From Darksidea phi (Eukaryota; Ascomycota; Dothideomycetes; Pleosporales; Lentitheciaceae): a stretch of 64,000 bases of DNA. Shown piece after piece: positions 1 to 11,147 of the stretch. Under the pieces are notes generated by a model, which saw only the letters and a list, made by a program, of their open reading frames with translations, did no database searches and was not told where the DNA came from. The stretch's first letter is position 1. Each line of letters starts with the position of its first letter. The translations under genes and the position numbers were made by a program. The stretch is from the NCBI GenBank assembly GCA_030770425.1, contig JASJFT010000002.1, positions 310,001-374,000 of the forward strand. The letters run 5' to 3'.

Positions 1-69
1 AATACCCGGCACGTCAATCGTCCCCAATTCTGCTCTCATATTTGCTCCTTGTCCTTCCATAATGACTCT

Positions 70-531
70 TCACGGTTCGTAAGGTGGTGGCGGCGTTTCG
101 ACTCTTGCGTCAGCTCTTTCCCCCGACATAACAAAGTAGTCTTGCTCTCGCTCCAAGTAGGTAGGCAACATGGGCGAGGCCGGTGCACTTCGGCTTTCAG
201 AGTAAACACTGATAGTATCGATATCTGTGGCAGTGGGTCGTGCTTTGAGTAGGATGAGCGTGTAGCGGAGGACGGACGGGGGTTTGGTGGTGGTAGAAGT
301 TGTGGAGGAGGTGGACGGGGTCCGGCGATGGAAGACGTTCGGCATTAGGAGGCCTCCGCTCGTTGAAGTAGGGTAAGCGAGAGTTTGAATTGTAAGGCTT
401 TGCGGGTATGGTCGATGATAGAGGAGAGATTGTTTGGTGGAGGTTCGTATAGCTCGCCGTTCGTATGCGGAGGTCCAATTTCTTACTACGGTACAAAGAT
501 GGCATTCAAATAACGAATGTAAATAGTGCAA
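70..531 (-). CDS. Candidate 3' exon of an unrecognised minus-strand gene
   Basis: This open frame on the minus strand ends in a proline-rich tail (TPPPPYEP then stop), with Ser/Thr/Pro-rich stretches and acidic runs before it. Such tails are common at the cytoplasmic C-terminus of fungal membrane proteins. No catalytic motif or transmembrane segment is visible in the piece. I could not connect it by a convincing splice site to an upstream exon, so the true 5' boundary is unknown and the first methionine of the frame need not be the start. It could also be a chance frame. I do not recognise the family. Confidence 0.3.
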   Translation of the reverse strand: MHYLHSLFECHLCTVVRNWTSAYERRAIRTSTKQSLLYHRPYPQSLTIQTLAYPTSTSGGLLMPNVFHRRTPSTSSTTSTTTKPPSVLRYTLILLKARPTATDIDTISVYSESRSAPASPMLPTYLEREQDYFVMSGERADARVETPPPPYEP

Positions 532-1786
532 GTCCGTCGCCGAGTGCGTACTCGAACGCCGAGTGCTTAGTGCTGCGTCGTCGTTTCGTCAATGGCAGAG
601 GCTTTACTATTCCAGCACCACGATCGAAGGAATCCAGTCCCTTTATACGCACCTTACCGTTCCTCCTTTCCCCGCATTGAAAACAGCAACCGCTCATCTC
701 AACACCTGCACGTGCACTCCACTTTCCGCATCCGGAACAGAGAACGAATTCGGAGAGCTGCGCCTATTGCGGCGGTTGCCCTTTGAGAGGGGTTACGAAA
801 CTGGCGACTGCCAGACGTATGCATGTCGTAGAAATTGGTGTAGCCGGACGCTTGGTGTGTCTTTCCTTGGGAATAGTGATGCCGCAGGGGACTATGCTGT
901 CTGAGACGGCGTGGAAATAGGCAAGGCTGGACCCACCACGTGTAGTTTCGAGCGTCCTGCTGGTCTCAATACCACGTGGAAGTAACAACTTGGTAATGTT
1001 GCGTGTGGAGAGTGTTCTACCGTGCTTACCGTCCTCATTTGTCGGAAGGCATCGGCCTGCCCTCATCAAGGGACTAGAACACCGGGATCTGCAACCCAGA
1101 TGCGGACGACTGGCACCATTTCAGAAAAATGGCATTCGAAAAGGTAATATACTCAATTTGTTTGAGACGGTGCTTGTGAACCTGCAGGAGAGTGCGCATA
1201 TCACGATACTTTGGCCCGCCGCCATCCAATCTAAATTCATCGGCCTGGTCTGGAATGTGACCGCAATCACAATGCGGCAACCTGTCGTTACGCATCATCC
1301 TCAACAGTGCTCCTCCCCCACTAGGAATGCTATGCAAATGGCGTTCCCAATAGGAATGATTCCAAGCCGTCGTCGATTAAGTAAGGGAGGAGTGCGCTAA
1401 CCTGGTGTCTGGGCTGCGGCAAAGACGAGTACCAGGGATTCTGAAAGCTGGTTGGGTTGGTGGGAAATTATGCTCCAAGATACTCTGGAGCGGAGAGAAG
1501 TGAAGAATTGAGCGATGTATTTGATTCGACTTTTATCTACAGACCAACATTGACATGTGCAGCAATCTGGGTAGGAACAAGGCACGAATATATTAAAAGG
1601 TGAAACGAGGGAAATAATAAGGTAATATAAAACGATAATGAAGGGCGTACAGAGGAGAGAAAGGCGGATCCAATGCCTGGACGCAGTCATAACAACAATT
1701 AGAACCGCAGAAGAAATCCTGTGTACACAATCTAGCGTCAACCTTAACAGTTCATTTACGCTAACCTATAAGCTCATCTCGGCTTC
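532..1786. other. Unassigned stretch left of the metalloprotease gene
   Basis: Several short open frames exist on the minus strand. One at 1074-1337 contains Cys/His residues (HCDCGH) and reads like protein, but none has a convincing start, splice pattern or family motif. It may hold further exons of the gene ending at 70, or the downstream region of the metalloprotease gene. Nothing firmer can be supported. Confidence 0.3.
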
Positions 1787-2695
1787 TCAGTTGCCGTCCC
1801 GGAACATGTTGTACATGTAATGCATCCGATCATGTTGCTGTTGCGTGAAGCCCGTGTAGCAAGCGTCGGTTGAATAATCCATAAAGTTGTGGATCGGATC
1901 ATTTTTGTCACCCGCCTGTCCGGGACAGCTCTGCTTGGGTGGGGAGTCAGGGCATCCATCAGTGGATTCCCTCTCCATAGGCGTATCGTCAATGTAGTCA
2001 CCGGGTCCATCACAGCTGTAGCCTTCGAAAGTGTGGAGAAGTCCGAGCCAGTGGCCCGTCTCATGAACAGCCGTTTTGCCGCGGTTATATCCGTCCATAA
2101 CGCCGTCGGGCATCGTGTTGGCGTTTACATTGCACCCATCGTTGCTGTAAACTGTGGGATCCGACTTGCCATTGGCAATGTTCGAAGGGAGTGTGCAGCG
2201 ACCCAGCACACCACCACTAAGATCCGTCTGGAAGTAGATGTTGAGGGTGCGATACGTGCCCTGACGCAACTGTTTCTTCATTTCCAAATCGGCGTCCTTC
2301 TCGCCAATGGCCCAGGCATCATTGGTGTTCCATGTTACATTGATAAGGTTAAACTGGATGCCGTAGTCCTTGTACGCCTCGTTCAGTGAATCGAGCTGTG
2401 CCTGCGGCATGTTGTCTGTGATGTCACCCTTGGCTTCTTCCTTGGCGACGATGTGGAACACTGCGTCTACGGTGATGGCAGTGTTGTTGTCTTTCTCACG
2501 TGCCGAAAGGACCGCCCGCGCGGCGTGCGATCCACCGGTAGGACCGGTGTGGAGCGATTGAATGGTGCCGAGAAACTCCTCAGAGGCATGACTTGCATCG
2601 GTTCCACAGTCGAATTGCTTGATTGTCGATTGCTGCTTGCTTGCTGCCGCTAGGAACCCGAGCCCCAGGGAGGCAAGGAGGAGCTGTTTGACCAT
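1787..2695 (-). CDS. Secreted M43B (pappalysin/MEP1-like) metalloprotease
   Basis: Single-exon gene for a 302-residue extracellular zinc protease. Residues 1-19 form a signal peptide (MVKQ, a hydrophobic core, then AAAS). The zinc site HETGHWLGLLH lies at residues 211-221, with H211, H215 and H221 as ligands and E212 as catalytic base. A Met-turn (NFMDYS, Met272) follows. Paired cysteines near the C-terminus fit the disulfides of the family. An in-frame ATG 18 codons upstream (2749) is rejected because it would bury the signal peptide. Fungal relatives include the Coccidioides metalloprotease Mep1. The exact substrate cannot be read from sequence. The length is normal and no key residue is missing. 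Confidence 0.9.
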   Translation of the reverse strand: MVKQLLLASLGLGFLAAASKQQSTIKQFDCGTDASHASEEFLGTIQSLHTGPTGGSHAARAVLSAREKDNNTAITVDAVFHIVAKEEAKGDITDNMPQAQLDSLNEAYKDYGIQFNLINVTWNTNDAWAIGEKDADLEMKKQLRQGTYRTLNIYFQTDLSGGVLGRCTLPSNIANGKSDPTVYSNDGCNVNANTMPDGVMDGYNRGKTAVHETGHWLGLLHTFEGYSCDGPGDYIDDTPMERESTDGCPDSPPKQSCPGQAGDKNDPIHNFMDYSTDACYTGFTQQQHDRMHYMYNMFRDGN

Positions 2696-3409
2696 GGTCG
2701 GTCCCCGGATAAGGATAGAAGAATGTGTCTCCACCCCGTCTGGAGCCAAGGGGCCCGCTTGAGAAAGTTGTTGATAGGAATATTTTGGATGGGGGTGCTC
2801 TGCACGTTGCTGATTGTGATATTTGGGCCTCGATCGCAGCTTATATCTTCCTGCTCGTGATGGTCTGGATTGCGATGTCTCAGAACAGCCATCTGAGCAT
2901 ATTTTGACGGCAGTCTAGACGTTCGGTCCCCGCCGTCCACGTGGACGGAAGCGGGCTTGTCATGACAACCTGTCTCGGATACAACTTTGCACTTCTGTCA
3001 GACGAAGATTAGTGACCTGGCCCGAGAGGAGCATAACCTACAGCGCTCCCCAGTATCCATCAGAACAGATAGAACAACTCAACTCGCACGGACTCTGACA
3101 ACATTGTCGATGTTTGTTATATAGAACACACACCTGGATACCTTCAGTATATAGGTGTTGCCTAAGGGTATTTCATTGGACATGGAAGCCGTTACAGTGT
3201 CGTTTGAACAGCTCTTGATAGGGCATAGCAAGTACTATACTGATATGGACGAGAATGAAAGAGGCAAAAATGGTGCGGTGAATCAAAGTATGGCTCTAAT
3301 GCGCCTCGACTCCAGGACTCCCTAAGACATGTTGTACAAACTGACTACCAGGGCCGCAAAAGGAAAAGAACAAGAGCCTCCATAGTAAAAGGAAGGCGCG
3401 TCGTCATCA
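2696..3409. other. Intergenic, metalloprotease promoter and CDC50 3' side
   Basis: About 0.7 kb between the start of the metalloprotease gene and the stop of the CDC50-type gene, both on the minus strand. It must hold the protease promoter and the terminator of the neighbour. I see no further gene or clear repeat. Confidence 0.5.
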
Positions 3410-4954
3410 TTATGCGGTATCGCCCGGGCGAGTAGCGCGCCCGGTTGTCGTTGCCGTGCTAGGCTCATTGTTGTTCCATGAGAGATAGGTGTGGTCGCCC
3501 AATTTCCTGCTGTCATTAGTCTCAGACTCTTTGTAAAGGCTAACGCTGCCTTACCTTGGCTTTACGAGATGCGTTAGAGTAAAGATGGTGCCTAGCAGGA
3601 TGCAGAGACCACCCACAACGACGTACGCTATGCCTAAGAAAGGGTTTTTGCCGCCCATGACAGTGCGAGTGGAGATGAGAATGGACTTTGTCCCGCCGTA
3701 TTTCTCAACAGGGAAAACTACTCAGGAGTTAGTATTGCTCGGCTATGAAGGACGGAAACGGTGCATACCATCTCGGATTGTTAATTTGTAGGTTCCGGTT
3801 TTCAACTTATCGTGGTCATTTCTCCCGGCCAATTTACTGAACGTAGGGAGCCCGGCGGTTCTCATCCACACTTGGAACTCTTCCCACGTATGTAGGTCTG
3901 GTAATACTTCAAGGTCATCATAACCGTTTTCCGGATACTGCTCCTGCCAATTCGGAGGGGGAACGACTTGACCGGGCTGGTATTTTGTTTTTCCGTAGAG
4001 ATCGCCCTCGGTGCTCCAGGAAATGCTTTTGTTCTCAAATTTGTACTTCTGCTGTACCTGGTCGTTATCTCCCCCGGATGGGTTCCTTGCGACCAAGTCA
4101 TCGAAGGTATCGTTGAACATGGAATTTGCGATGAGACCACAAGGGTAATATGGGCGTTCTGGTTTCCCGTTGGCAGCGGGGGCAACATCCAGAGGATCAC
4201 ACTCGCCCGATCTGATGCTAGCAACGCTCACGTCATCGCCCTTCAGCTGGTTGACATCAAACGACTTAACGTATCGACGATGGTTTTGGTAGAAGTTGGT
4301 CAGACGGTAGTAGAAGAGAACGGGCGGATCGATGTCGTTGGGAATGGTCATGAGCAGCATGCAGGTTTGGGTCATCTGCGTTTTGTGTGAAAACCGCCAA
4401 GTGTAGTTTGCAGTCATACGGCCCCATCTTGGGGCGTTTCGCATCGGCTCTTTGAATGAATATGAGACGCGGTCGCTAGGAATTTCATGTAGAGTTGAAT
4501 CGTCGGCGTCGGATGCTGGTGGAGCGTCGGTGGCGCAATTTGTGTAGTCAATCGCGATCTCCTGGACCTGGCAGGTGTCAGTCTACCGCTCCCACTCCCC
4601 AGGTTTCCCTGGCTCACCTTTGAGCTTGCGTATAATAGCAGCCCGCCGATGGGTGCGAATATGATGCCGACGATGAAGAAGATGGGGAGGACAGTCTTCG
4701 GGGTGAGGATGGGCCTGCGCGGTCAGCTTCCACTCCTCCACCATCCGTGTCTATGGGAACCTACTGCCATGCTTTCAATCGCTGCTGCCGAAACGCAGTA
4801 TCTGTATATTTATCAATATCGTCGGCCGTTGCGCACCGGGTCGTGCGTGCTTACTCGGGGGCCTCCTGCTCTTTGTCTTCTTCGCGGCGGGGTCACTGTG
4901 CGGGTCCTGGCTGGAAATAGAGTCGGTGTGTTCGACCTGCTGTGTCTGCGACAT
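3410..4954 (-). CDS. CDC50/LEM3-family phospholipid flippase subunit
   Basis: Six exons: 4855-4954, 4765-4801, 4618-4714, 3769-4567, 3555-3717 and 3410-3506, giving 430 residues. CDC50/Lem3 proteins are the beta subunits of P4-ATPase lipid flippases; they chaperone the ATPase and help move aminophospholipids to the cytosolic leaflet. Visible features are a short cytosolic N-terminus with [19 protein letters not shown], a first membrane span ([15 protein letters not shown]), a large cysteine-containing glycosylable loop ([15 protein letters not shown]), the [12 protein letters not shown] motif, and a second span ([17 protein letters not shown]) followed by [17 protein letters not shown]. All introns have GT..AG ends. 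The two smallest exons were placed by family motif and reading phase. Confidence 0.93.
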
Positions 4955-5779
4955 GGTGTAGATTCCGCGCTGTTCCGCAGCGTGGACGGGGTGAAAGGGT
5001 GTAGTGGTCGTTGTTGGATGATGTTCGTGGAGCGTTTGAGGGTGGCGCCCCAGCCAAATTTAGAGCTCAGGCACGGCCACGCGCCCCGGCCGCAGCAACA
5101 GCAGGCCTGGGCGTTACGAACATTTCAAGGTCAGCGATGTCACTCGAACACAAACCAACGCTCCAGATTGCTACTCGCGACCCTATTCTCCGAAATATAC
5201 TATCTTGGATTCCTTCAAGTGATCATCTCCCTCTAAAACGTCTTCTGTAGGACGCCGGAGGTCGTCGATGGAAGCATTTACCGTCACATTGGTGTCCATC
5301 AGTGCAATGCGATATGTTCGTTTCGCACAATAGTGCGCAATGGCATTGCTAGTTCTAGCTACGGAAGAAGATCAATTCTCTCAGCACGCTGCTGCTCAGC
5401 AACAGGAGTGCAAACGTGACAAGACAAAATATCATTCATGGTGTTGGGGGTATCGCATGCGTAGACAAATGAAAGAATAGAGCGGCGTGATATAACGCCA
5501 CAACAAAAGGACCCAGATCCGAACATGAACCCGCCCATGCATAGTACCCAAGTGGAGATAACGCCCTTCATGAATCGTCGAGGTGAGAGGGGGGTTCCGA
5601 TCGGCCCCTACGCCGTGGTATATCAATCTGACCGGTGAAAAAGAACCCTAACAACACCATCCATGGACATGTGCCCATATGCAATCCGAAAGCAGGAAAA
5701 AGAAAACGGGGCGGGAGCAGACAATGGCCTTTAAGTTCCCTCTGTGCGCGCGAGATTGCTGAGACCCAAAGCGTACGCT
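4955..5779. other. Intergenic, CDC50-type gene promoter side
   Basis: About 0.8 kb between two minus-strand genes. A plus-strand open frame (4649-5236) overlaps the CDC50 exons and is an antisense shadow. No other gene or repeat is recognised. Confidence 0.5.
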
Positions 5780-6913
5780 TTAGAGAAATTGGCGAAAGAA
5801 TTCAGGTTTGAACCAGCCGACCTTGTCGTAGGCTTGCCACAGTTTACTGGCCTTGTTGACATCGATCTTGCAGGCCTGCTGGGCATCTGTCTTGCGGAAC
5901 TCCTTGCCAATTCTAAGGGCGTCGATGCGAGCCTGAAAGATGCGTCGCTTGCTGCAGAGGTAGGTGGCGCACGAAAGGCGGAGCGTTGCCGCAAGGTTGA
6001 CCTCTGCGTCGTGCAATATGTGCCGATCGGGATCATTGGATAGGTCGAGTACCTGACCTTTCCAGTCGGCCTTCAAAACTTTGGCATTGCCTTTAGGTAA
6101 AGTGTCGAGAGATGGCGCGTAGTCGGGAAGCGAATTGTAGTCGGTGTCATCGCGGTGGGTGGCAGGCCGTGGAGGCTTCGGCGACACCGAAACTGAGCCA
6201 TAATCGAAAGAATCATGGATACGAGCCTGGGGAGTCCGCTTCGGGGCGCGGGGAGCGCGAGGGACCCGCGGAATCATCATCTTCGGCTTGTTGCGGATGC
6301 CGGACGACGGGGCGGGTGCCAGCTTCTTTAGTGCAGGCCTCTTCTGGACACCGCTCGGTCGACCGTATCGTTGGTCGAACTCGCGCTCCTGGTTCCACCA
6401 TGCGCGCGGGTTCTTGTTGTACGTCTGGTAGACGGTGGAGACGAAGGAGACGGCCAGTTCGTAATCTTGGCGGGCAGGCTTGTGCTGGAGACTGGCGAAA
6501 GTGGGAGACTTCATGTGTTCCGAAATAACGTTCTGTGCTGCTGGGTCGACGGGCTCTTGAGGGAACAGTGGCTCATCGGGCGCAATTGAGCTGGTCGTAT
6601 CGTTGCGAACGAAGAGTTGCGGGTCCCGCACACCACCCTCTCCCGGGCAGGTTATGTTCTCCTTGTGCGATTGTGAATCGTACGGCGAGATTGGTGGCGA
6701 CGCATACGCATCGCGGTTTGAGGCTGTTGCCTGGGGCGAGGCAGCCATGACCATGCTCTGCGACTCGGCGTTGAACGAGGAGAAGGGCGATTGTGCAATT
6801 GGCGCAATTGACGAGCCAAAGGACTCTGAGCGTTTCATTTCCGGCGGGGAGAGCAGGAGCGAAGAGAGGCTGGGGAGGCGCTGGCTCGGGGGTGTCTTGT
6901 ACGGGTTTGCCAT
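5780..6913 (-). CDS. SWIRM-domain nuclear protein
   Basis: Single exon, 377 residues from the ATG giving MANPYKTPPSQRLPS. The frame stays open 75 codons further upstream, but that extension is low-complexity and starts in GC-rich leader, so the internal ATG is preferred. The N-terminal half is Ser/Pro-rich and disordered, with basic patches (KRPALKKLAP, RVPRAPRAPKRTPQ) in the middle. The last ~95 residues form a SWIRM domain, from LKADWKGQVLDLSNDPD to KVGWFKPEFFRQFL. SWIRM domains bind DNA or nucleosomes in chromatin complexes, and small SWIRM-only fungal proteins (budding yeast Fun19, fission yeast Laf1/Laf2) associate with chromatin-modifying complexes. The specific complex here is inference. 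Confidence 0.82.
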   Translation of the reverse strand: MANPYKTPPSQRLPSLSSLLLSPPEMKRSESFGSSIAPIAQSPFSSFNAESQSMVMAASPQATASNRDAYASPPISPYDSQSHKENITCPGEGGVRDPQLFVRNDTTSSIAPDEPLFPQEPVDPAAQNVISEHMKSPTFASLQHKPARQDYELAVSFVSTVYQTYNKNPRAWWNQEREFDQRYGRPSGVQKRPALKKLAPAPSSGIRNKPKMMIPRVPRAPRAPKRTPQARIHDSFDYGSVSVSPKPPRPATHRDDTDYNSLPDYAPSLDTLPKGNAKVLKADWKGQVLDLSNDPDRHILHDAEVNLAATLRLSCATYLCSKRRIFQARIDALRIGKEFRKTDAQQACKIDVNKASKLWQAYDKVGWFKPEFFRQFL

Positions 6914-7588
6914 GTCGTGGGCGAAGTGGGGGGGGATTCGTCGGAGTTTGGAGGGGCGGATGCGTCTTCTTATACGCCTGCTAGGCAGCAATGAATACGA
7001 CGGGGCGTTTGTTGCGAGCTGCGGATGGGTATGACTGGAAATTGAATACTGTGTATAGCGGACCGTGGGTGGTGGCGACGTCCAGGCCGTGGGTTTGCTC
7101 CTGTCAGCGTGACAGGTGGGACACGGATGGGCGTGCAACCAGCGGAGGCGGACGGAATGGATAATATCACCGAGGCGACAGCAGTGGGTGACGGAGTTAG
7201 GACGAGAGTTGAGCCAAACCTCGCGCGAGATGGGGGTGGGCTGGCTTATGTAGGCGGAACGCGATGTGGCAGTGTTTCAAAGGGAAGGGAGCACCGTAGC
7301 AGGCTCCAGGCGACATGAAAGAGGACAAGCAGCACGACAAGGCAGAGGGGAGCTGGGCCTAAAACACGCGCAGCCGGACAAAGAAAGGCCCAGCGCGAAG
7401 GGTGGGCGGAGTGGGCGGAGTGGGCATGTGGGCAGGTGGACACACATGTCCCCCAGGCATCGCACGCGCGCCCCTCGACATCCACGGCCGGGGGACGCTG
7501 ACATATGTGAGGGTGTGGGCGGCGGGTGGCCAAGAACGAAATGGAAGGGCGACGAACAGAAGACGCATGGGGGCGGGCAGCCAATCCA

Positions 7589-7615
7589 GGGGGGGGAGGG
7601 GGGGGGGTGGGTGGA
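7589..7615 (+). repeat. G-rich homopolymer block (quadruplex-prone)
   Basis: Long G runs separated by single A or T bases. Runs of this type can form G-quadruplexes. It lies about 0.7 kb upstream of the SWIRM gene on the opposite side of its promoter. Confidence 0.6.
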
Positions 7616-8170
7616 TGTGCGAAAGAGTGACTCAGGCCTTGTTGGGCTGGAGTCTTTCGCAAGCAGGCGGCAACTGGTGGTGCAGGGAGCAGCGGCCGCT
7701 AGCGACGTCCTCTTCCCAAAGCGGCACCGCCGTCGCCGCGCCTCGAGAGCTCTCTATCATCTCTCCACTGTTGCTGCGAACGGCGCTTCCAATGCGCCCC
7801 CGGCAGACGCTCAATTGCACGCAATCCTCTCCGCGATACTTGTCGCGCCGCAATTGGGCCTCTGGCGCGGCTTCGCGGCGTGGCCAGCGCATGTTGCGTC
7901 TCTGTGCCTTGGGCCAGCGTCATCGTCGTCCGGTGGAGACTCGCTGCCTTGAAGGCGCCATTGCGCAGAGCCAGAGAACGGCGCAGCCTGACCGCTCCAG
8001 AGGCGACCGGACGCTTCCGCTTCGATTGATCTATCCCGCCGGAGCGCATCATACTGTCGCCCGACCTTCCAGTCTCCGCGCCCGGCTCTCTGCTGTTCCC
8101 CAGCCCTGCATTCACTCGACTTGCCTACTGCGGACCGCGACGGCCATGGGCGGATCACGGGCTGGTACAT

Positions 8171-8206
8171 GCCGTCCTGGCCGTCCTGGCCGTCCTGGCC
8201 GTCCTG
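8171..8206. repeat. 9-bp tandem repeat, about four copies
   Basis: The unit CCGTCCTGG repeats head to tail about four times. The only reading frames over it are unsupported, so it is treated as noncoding microsatellite. Confidence 0.8.
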
Positions 8207-10199
8207 CTTTGCGCCGGGCTTCCATGTCCAGCGCAATAGCGATAACGAACGGCGCGCTCGGGGTCACTGTCGACCAGACGGCCTAGTCCGCACACCACTC
8301 TCTCCCAGAGCAGCATCGGATTGCAGCCTTCTCGTAGAAAGCGACATAGCCGCCACACCCAACACGGGCTGCTGCTTATTCGCCGAATGGCCCATTTGGT
8401 CTTGTGATACGACGTCTCCTCCCTGAGCATCTGGCACGCCGCCCACCAGCCACGCGGCTGCCAGTGATCCCAAGGGCGAGTAAAACATGTCTTGCAGCGG
8501 GCGACGGGCACCAGACGCACGTTGCATCAGTCGCCCGTCGCATTGCGCTGCCGGGAGCAAAGCCATCTGACTGTCGTTGCGATGGAAGCGCGTCCTGTGA
8601 GCATCCGGCGCGCACGGAATTGGCTTGTGAAAGTGTCGGCCAGGCAGCACGCGCAAGACATACACCCCTCCCCCGGGGGTACTGAACTCGTGCCTAGCCC
8701 CGAAGAAGCAGCTGAGCTCTTCACGAGGATGCGCCGTCGCACCATCTGGGTGGAATTGAGGGTCATGTTACCGGCGGGGATGGTGTGTTATCGTTATCGG
8801 CACCCCACACCTCGCTTCGTGCTGTAGATGATGGTCAGCCCAGGTCAATATCGTTATGTGGTGAGATTGCGATCAAAGCTATTTTTGCAAGCATACGGCG
8901 CTTAATGCTGCGCAAGCCAAAGCCGCTGCATACCGACGCCTGCAGCGACGACTTGTCACCTCTCACGGCTGGCAATCTGGCCCCTCGTACCCCTCACCAA
9001 TTCACCCGTGCTCCCCAATCCTCACTCGATCGCGTCGGCCGCCAGACCGCTGCCCACACGCACCGGCTCGCCTTTCGAGCGGCCATCGTCGGTGCTCCCA
9101 ATGCTATCGGCATCGCAATGCCCCCCCGGAAGACTGTCGGCCGCCGCCGTCTACGGGCATATCGACCACGCCGCGTTCGTCATGGGATCTTACCCTCGAC
9201 CGCCCGTTCGGACAGACGGCCCCAGCGAATGCGCGACACCTCTGCAAGATCTGCGTCTCCCGGCCCGCACTGATTGATCAGCCCGATTCGCCAATGCCGA
9301 CTGCCCCTCGTTCGCCCTGACTTGCAGGGTGTGGCATGCCCGCGACCGACCTGTAGTCCCTGCAGCTGCCACGCTTCCAACCTGCTGTCCAACGCCGCCC
9401 GCTGCAGGCTCATGTTTGAGACTAATATGAAGTGGTCCTTCATCTCCTTCCACCACTGACCACGTCGTCGATGATGTCAAGCACAGCCTACCAACACGAA
9501 TGCCCTATATGAGAGTGCCACATAATGCTTAGACTTCTGGTCGCCTTGGCCGAATTAGCAGCGGCGCAGTCCTTTCCGTCAAGAAGGGCACGGCCAATGG
9601 CTTGCAATATCGTCTCGGTGACCGGTAATCCGTATATGGGTCGGTTCCGAAATAGGCAATCCAATTGGTCAAACAAGGGCACCAATGCATTGGCAAGGCG
9701 GCGGAAACGGAGAGCGTGTCCACGCAAAGTGCAGAGTTCGGATACTTGGGGCTTTCGGTCTTGCCATGGGTACACTAGAAACATGTACCGGTAGGCTCCT
9801 TTCGCTTTGCCTGGTTCATGGCTTGTAGGTTGTAATACGAACCACGGATCTGACACATGTGGATGCCCAAAGGATCACACCAGGCTGACCATCGCCGCAT
9901 TGAAGCCTTGACGGCATAATCACGCACCGCTCGGAAGACCAATTCCTCATAATCATCGTGTCATTGCAGTCGTACGTAATGATTCGTCATACAGGCTGTG
10001 TTTGTGGGTCGAGTCAAATCTGCGGCCACGGTCACGTGGCCACGCATTGGGCAGTCGGAAACCTGTCAACGCTAAATCGCGTCCCCCGCATTTTCAATCT
10101 CAACTTTATTCCGACCGTCAGGATGCTTCAGCACCCCACCAATGTTGTTTGCCACATACGCCTGCAGTATGCCGACAACAGGCGCGCGAGTTCGCAACT

Positions 10200-11147
10200 A
10201 TGTCGTCCTCAGACTTACCGACCTCCCGCGAATTTGTAACGCAGTTGATCGATTCCGCGTGCGCTCTTCCGCGCGCTTCCGATGACGCTATGAACGCCGC
10301 CACGACTAATCCGCTCGTCAATGCACCCGAACCCGTGAAAAAGCAATTGCTTGCCCTGCATGTCTTGTTTCCGAACGAATTGCTCCCGGCGCTGGACCTA
10401 CTTGACCGTCGGCTCGTTACGCGCTTTTGCATACGCTGTGAGCCCGACTACAAACGTACGGAGGCCGTGCCGTCGACGCAAAATGTTGCAACCTTTGACT
10501 CGACAACATCGTCGCATGTCCACGGACTGAACATGGACGATGCGGCGGTACAATCGGATGAGGAGCGCCCCGCACGTGCGTCCAAGTCATCAGCATTCAA
10601 TACTCCGCTGACGTGCACCGCCGGCCAGATGGGTTCCCCCGATGCGGAGATGGTTACTCGCCTTCCGCGTTCAAACGAGGAAGGAATTGCAGGTGGCGAA
10701 GAAAGCGGCGATCCAACAAGACATCAAAAGGGCAAGGCAGATATTAACACGATATACTACGTCCGCTCTGCCCAACAACGCTCATCCCGTTACAGCACAT
10801 CCTACGACAACACCACATTCTATGAAGTCCGTCTCAAGGCGTGGAATTGCTCATGTCCAGCCTTCGCCTTTTCTGCGTTTCCCTCGATGCATCCTGAGCC
10901 ACCTGTGCCAGTCTGCAATCTCGCCAAAGTCGACTTAACTAGCCACGCCGCGGGACTCGGGGAGACAGAGCAGGATAGATGGACCTTCGGCGGCATGAGC
11001 TTAGGCTTGGGAACGCCGCCTGCTTGCAAGCATTTGCTGGCATGTGTCCTGGTGGAAAGGTGTGCAGCGTTCTTCAGTGCTTTCGTGGAGGAGAAGGATG
11101 TCGGTGTCGAGGAGGCGGCTGGTTGGGCCGCAGGGTGGGGAGACTAA
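10200..11147 (+). CDS. SWIM zinc-finger protein, Sws1/Shu2-like
   Basis: Single exon, 315 residues from MSSSDLPTSREF; the frame is open further upstream but without a plausible start. The N-terminal third is helical (LLALHVLFPNELLPALDLLDRRLVTRF). The C-terminal third carries a SWIM zinc finger: C-x-C in WNCSCPAFAFSAF, then C-x-H in PPACKHLLACVL after a long insert. This helix-plus-SWIM layout matches Sws1/Shu2 proteins, which pair with Rad51-paralog-like partners in the Shu complex and promote homologous recombination. Family assignment is by motif; the role is inferred from relatives. The acidic middle region is probably disordered. Confidence 0.8.
   Translation: MSSSDLPTSREFVTQLIDSACALPRASDDAMNAATTNPLVNAPEPVKKQLLALHVLFPNELLPALDLLDRRLVTRFCIRCEPDYKRTEAVPSTQNVATFDSTTSSHVHGLNMDDAAVQSDEERPARASKSSAFNTPLTCTAGQMGSPDAEMVTRLPRSNEEGIAGGEESGDPTRHQKGKADINTIYYVRSAQQRSSRYSTSYDNTTFYEVRLKAWNCSCPAFAFSAFPSMHPEPPVPVCNLAKVDLTSHAAGLGETEQDRWTFGGMSLGLGTPPACKHLLACVLVERCAAFFSAFVEEKDVGVEEAAGWAAGWGD

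Larger units (their letters stand above)
6914..10199. other. Long GC-rich gene-poor spacer
   Basis: 3.3 kb between two divergently transcribed genes. Many open frames occur on both strands (for example 7402-8286 plus and 7699-8115 minus), but they overlap one another, are dominated by Arg/Pro/Gly/Ala as expected of GC-rich noncoding DNA, and show no family motif. The stretch contains a G-run block near 7589-7615 and a 9-bp tandem repeat at 8171-8206. A minus-strand frame at 9488-9856 is the least composition-biased but is unrecognised. The stretch probably carries long 5' leaders and regulatory DNA. Confidence 0.45.

Noticed and set aside
4649..5236. 195-codon plus-strand open frame
   Set aside because: Antisense to well-supported CDC50-type exons.
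7402..8286. 294-codon plus-strand open frame in the GC-rich spacer
   Set aside because: It overlaps several other long frames on both strands, is dominated by Arg/Gly/Pro, has no motif, and fits chance in GC-rich DNA.
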